Source of the DNA: Phoenix dactylifera
Taxonomy: Eukaryota; Streptophyta; Magnoliopsida; Arecales; Arecaceae
Assembly: GCF_009389715.1 (NCBI RefSeq)
Contig: NW_024068240.1
Span: 124,001-188,000 of the forward strand
DNA length: 64,000 nucleotides
Reading direction: 5' to 3'
Shown here: positions 61,901 to 64,000 of the stretch, piece by piece
Numbering within the stretch: position 1 is the first letter of the stretch
How the letters are laid out: each line of letters opens with the position of its first letter
Made by a program: the position numbers and the translations under genes
The notes under the pieces: generated by a model
The model's input: only the letters and a program-made list of their open reading frames with translations
Told to the model about the DNA's origin: nothing
Database searches by the model: none

Positions 61901-63913
61901 AAATTGAAAAGCACAATGTACAAAGAAAACCATTGTGCGGTTGGCAGGGCCTCATTAAAAGAGAATGTTTATTGTGAGAACAATGTTTCCCTCAAATATG
62001 TGAAAGACATGATGGGTTGTAACCTTAATGATCTTCTTTTTTGTTGTATGTGCAAACATGTGATAAAAATATCTGCATCCCAACTTTCTGATGAGCCCCA
62101 ATTTTCCTTTGTTGGATATTTCTATGTTCATTTTCTAGGAGTCATGAAACATAAGGAGTAAGATTTAGAGTGGTTTTTTTTAAAAAAATATAACCGACTA
62201 GCAAGAGCAACCTGATATATACACTTCAAAAATCCCGCCACTGCACAAGTTACCCCATTCTGCGAAGTATAGACTCATGTAAGAATAAAAATACATCGAT
62301 AAACAATATACGGAACACATCATAGTTATATAATACATATTTAATATAGACTACAAGGATAACCATATCAAACATCGCTTAGACTAGAGGTGGCATGTTA
62401 ATAGTTGTCTCATGATCTCATTAAAGTTCAGATGACATTTTGATTGGATTATGATATTTCTAGCAATTTTAGTATCTGTATGACTCTGCAGCTGATGCTA
62501 TGGCCCTTGTAGAAGAGTTTCTTTCCATATGTGCATCGATGAGATTATTTTGCTGCATATGTACTGATGCATTCTGTAGCCGATGCTAGTGGCCCCTGTA
62601 GAAAAGTCTGTTTCCTTGTGTGCATTGGTAACATTGTTTTGCTGCAAATATGCTGATGCCTTTATTTCTAACTGCAGATATTTGGAACACCAAAAGATCA
62701 CAGAAAAGCTAAACCTTTCCATGACCATGTCCTTGTTTTTTCAATCGTCGACGATCACATATGGTTTCGAAATTATCAGGTGATGTGGTCTTACAATGAC
62801 ACTTATGATTAGTTGCATATGAATTGTTATCCAAGTAAGCAGATTCTTTGTCAGCAAGATAAAAGTTTTGTTTACGTGAAAACACCATTCAATTAATCTG
62901 TTTTCGGATAATTTGTGAATTAGGATCCAATTGTTAAGCTGAATGCCAAGTGGTGGCATCTATGACATGCAATGCTTAATTTTGTATGAAACAAGATCCA
63001 GTGTGTGCATGCAATTGTTATGTCTAATGGCTTCATTATTGCTTAAGGCCTCCATCTGAGCTATTCAGATATTGAGTTTCAGTGTTCGATGCAAGGGCGC
63101 ACACACCCCCACAGCCCTGTTAACATTACCAGCAGATTTATTTGACCTTGGACCGACCCCCCAAACCTGCTGCTTGAATCTAGCTTTGGTGCAAATGCAA
63201 TCAAGTGGAGCTCCCCAAAAAAATTAGAGTATGAAAGTGCTTAGGAAGTTGTGGAAGCAAGTCTGCAGAGAAATTTTGTTGTGGGTGCGGTACCCTGGGC
63301 TGAAAAGTCATGACTACTGAACTCTTAAAATTGAAAATCGAAGCCACATGTTCCATTTGTGCTTTGGTACTTTCCTCCTGGGAGGAGGCCTAGCTCTGTT
63401 CTTAAACCTAGATATGGATACTACTATAATTATTGTGATACTCTGGATAACTATTTGTGGTCAAAAGCTTTTGAACCATGAAGATATGGAATTTTACTGA
63501 TCCATTGCACGACTTTGAAGGTATGGTTCCTGGTTCTTTTGGCTAGGGATGGTGTAAAATTTTACAACCCATGTTGATATTTTCATGTTGTTTTAACCTG
63601 CACATGTTAGTTACAATGAATTTACTGGAAAAACTAAAGAGGCATGGCATAGTTACAAGTCATATGCCTGAAGTTGGATTGAGGATTATATCCGATGTTC
63701 AAGTTTAATGTACAAGTCCTGGATGACTATGCTTTAAAGGGCATCAAAATGCAGCTTTTGAACTATAAAATTGTTTTCCAGAATTTTATCAATATAGGTA
63801 TATATTATATTTTCAAACCTTACTAAAGTCTGATGGCCATGCAGATTTCTGTTCCGCACAATGAAACAGATAAAGTGGACAGAGGAGGTTTAGACAAAAT
63901 GACGCTCGTAGAG
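58945..63913 (+). CDS. BRX1: Ribosome biogenesis protein BRX1 homologue, 5' part
   Basis: Six coding exons are visible: 58945-59126, 59220-59361, 59783-59861, 60085-60209, 62678-62779 and 63845-63913. They total 233 codons and the gene runs past the window. All introns are GT-AG and all phases match. The protein starts MGKKRKHEE, a basic Lys/Arg stretch typical of this family, followed by SPVFRNKEKVLVTCSRRI, which begins the Brix domain. Further hallmarks are HLMLNVVSFLPHCKKD, GATLNELVEL, WMAKSPGGPSVKFLV, NHLKGSRPILTFS and FSIVDDHIWFRNYQ. BRX1 is a nucleolar factor for 60S subunit assembly and 27S/5S-related steps. The ATG at 58945 is preferred over 58927 because it gives the family's usual N-terminus. 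About a quarter to a third of the protein is missing at the 3' end. Confidence 0.95.
62487..62672 (+). repeat. 91-bp tandem duplication before BRX1 exon 5
   Basis: Two diverged copies of GCAGCTGATGCTATGGCCC / GTAGCCGATGCTAGTGGCC, each continuing through TTTTGCTGCA and CTGATGC. The second copy ends just before the acceptor at 62677. The first copy also contains CTGCAG-like acceptor text. Confidence 0.75.
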
Positions 63914-64000
63914 GTATCCAGTAGTTTTTTCTCAAGTTTGTAAGGCATATGTCTTGACATGAATATTGGTTCTCTGATAACGTGGAGTTGGATGCAAATA

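Noticed and set aside
1-64000. CRISPR arrays, rRNA and tRNA genes
   Set aside because: No spaced palindromic repeats with unique spacers, no rRNA-like blocks and no convincing tRNA cloverleaf or A/B boxes were noticed; the sequence is plant nuclear DNA.

Overview
This window is nuclear DNA from a flowering plant. GT-AG introns, Ty3/gypsy, CACTA, Mutator-like, hAT-like and L1 elements, and five protein genes with clear plant homologues all support this. Long AT-rich introns, GC-rich Tat-type retroelement sequence and GTACCGG-rich miniature elements suggest a monocot with a large genome, perhaps a palm. The species is an impression and not something the sequence proves.

Layout. 1-10117: the 3' half of a Tat-lineage Ty3/gypsy retrotransposon. 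It holds an integrase (broken near its start by a piece of its own LTR), two tandem-repeat arrays, an antisense spliced coiled-coil gene with its own TATA box, a polypurine tract and a 3' LTR that carries a nested insertion. 10582-13693 (+): a two-exon thioredoxin-like Clot gene. 15475-29957 (-): a nine-exon gene for a TBCC-domain protein (TBCCD1 type, 576 aa), convergent with Clot, whose introns hold five related GTACCGG-rich miniature elements. 30532-31921: a non-autonomous CACTA element with exon-like cargo. 33667-34575: a Mutator-like foldback element with a palindromic core. 35055-35601 (+): a small three-exon CLE signalling-peptide gene of CLV3/CLE40 type. It is easy to miss because its exons are tiny. 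About 38545-44103 (+): a 5'-truncated, mutated plant L1 LINE with endonuclease, reverse transcriptase and RNase H. 49048-54527 (+): an eleven-exon TGA9/TGA10-like bZIP transcription factor gene (439 aa). 58945 to the right edge (+): the 5' part of the ribosome-biogenesis gene BRX1, preceded by telo-boxes.

All exon joins reported for Clot, TBCCD1, CLE, TGA and BRX1 were derived by hand from splice consensus plus reading-frame continuity. Each cumulative CDS length divides by three. The genes do not form a pathway. They are ordinary euchromatic genes (redox, cytoskeleton/centrosome-related, meristem peptide signalling, transcription, ribosome assembly) separated by transposon debris. The most noteworthy items are the hidden CLE gene, the antisense spliced gene inside the retroelement, the LTR tail embedded in the integrase, the cluster of miniature elements in TBCCD1 and a probable GC-AG intron in the TGA gene.
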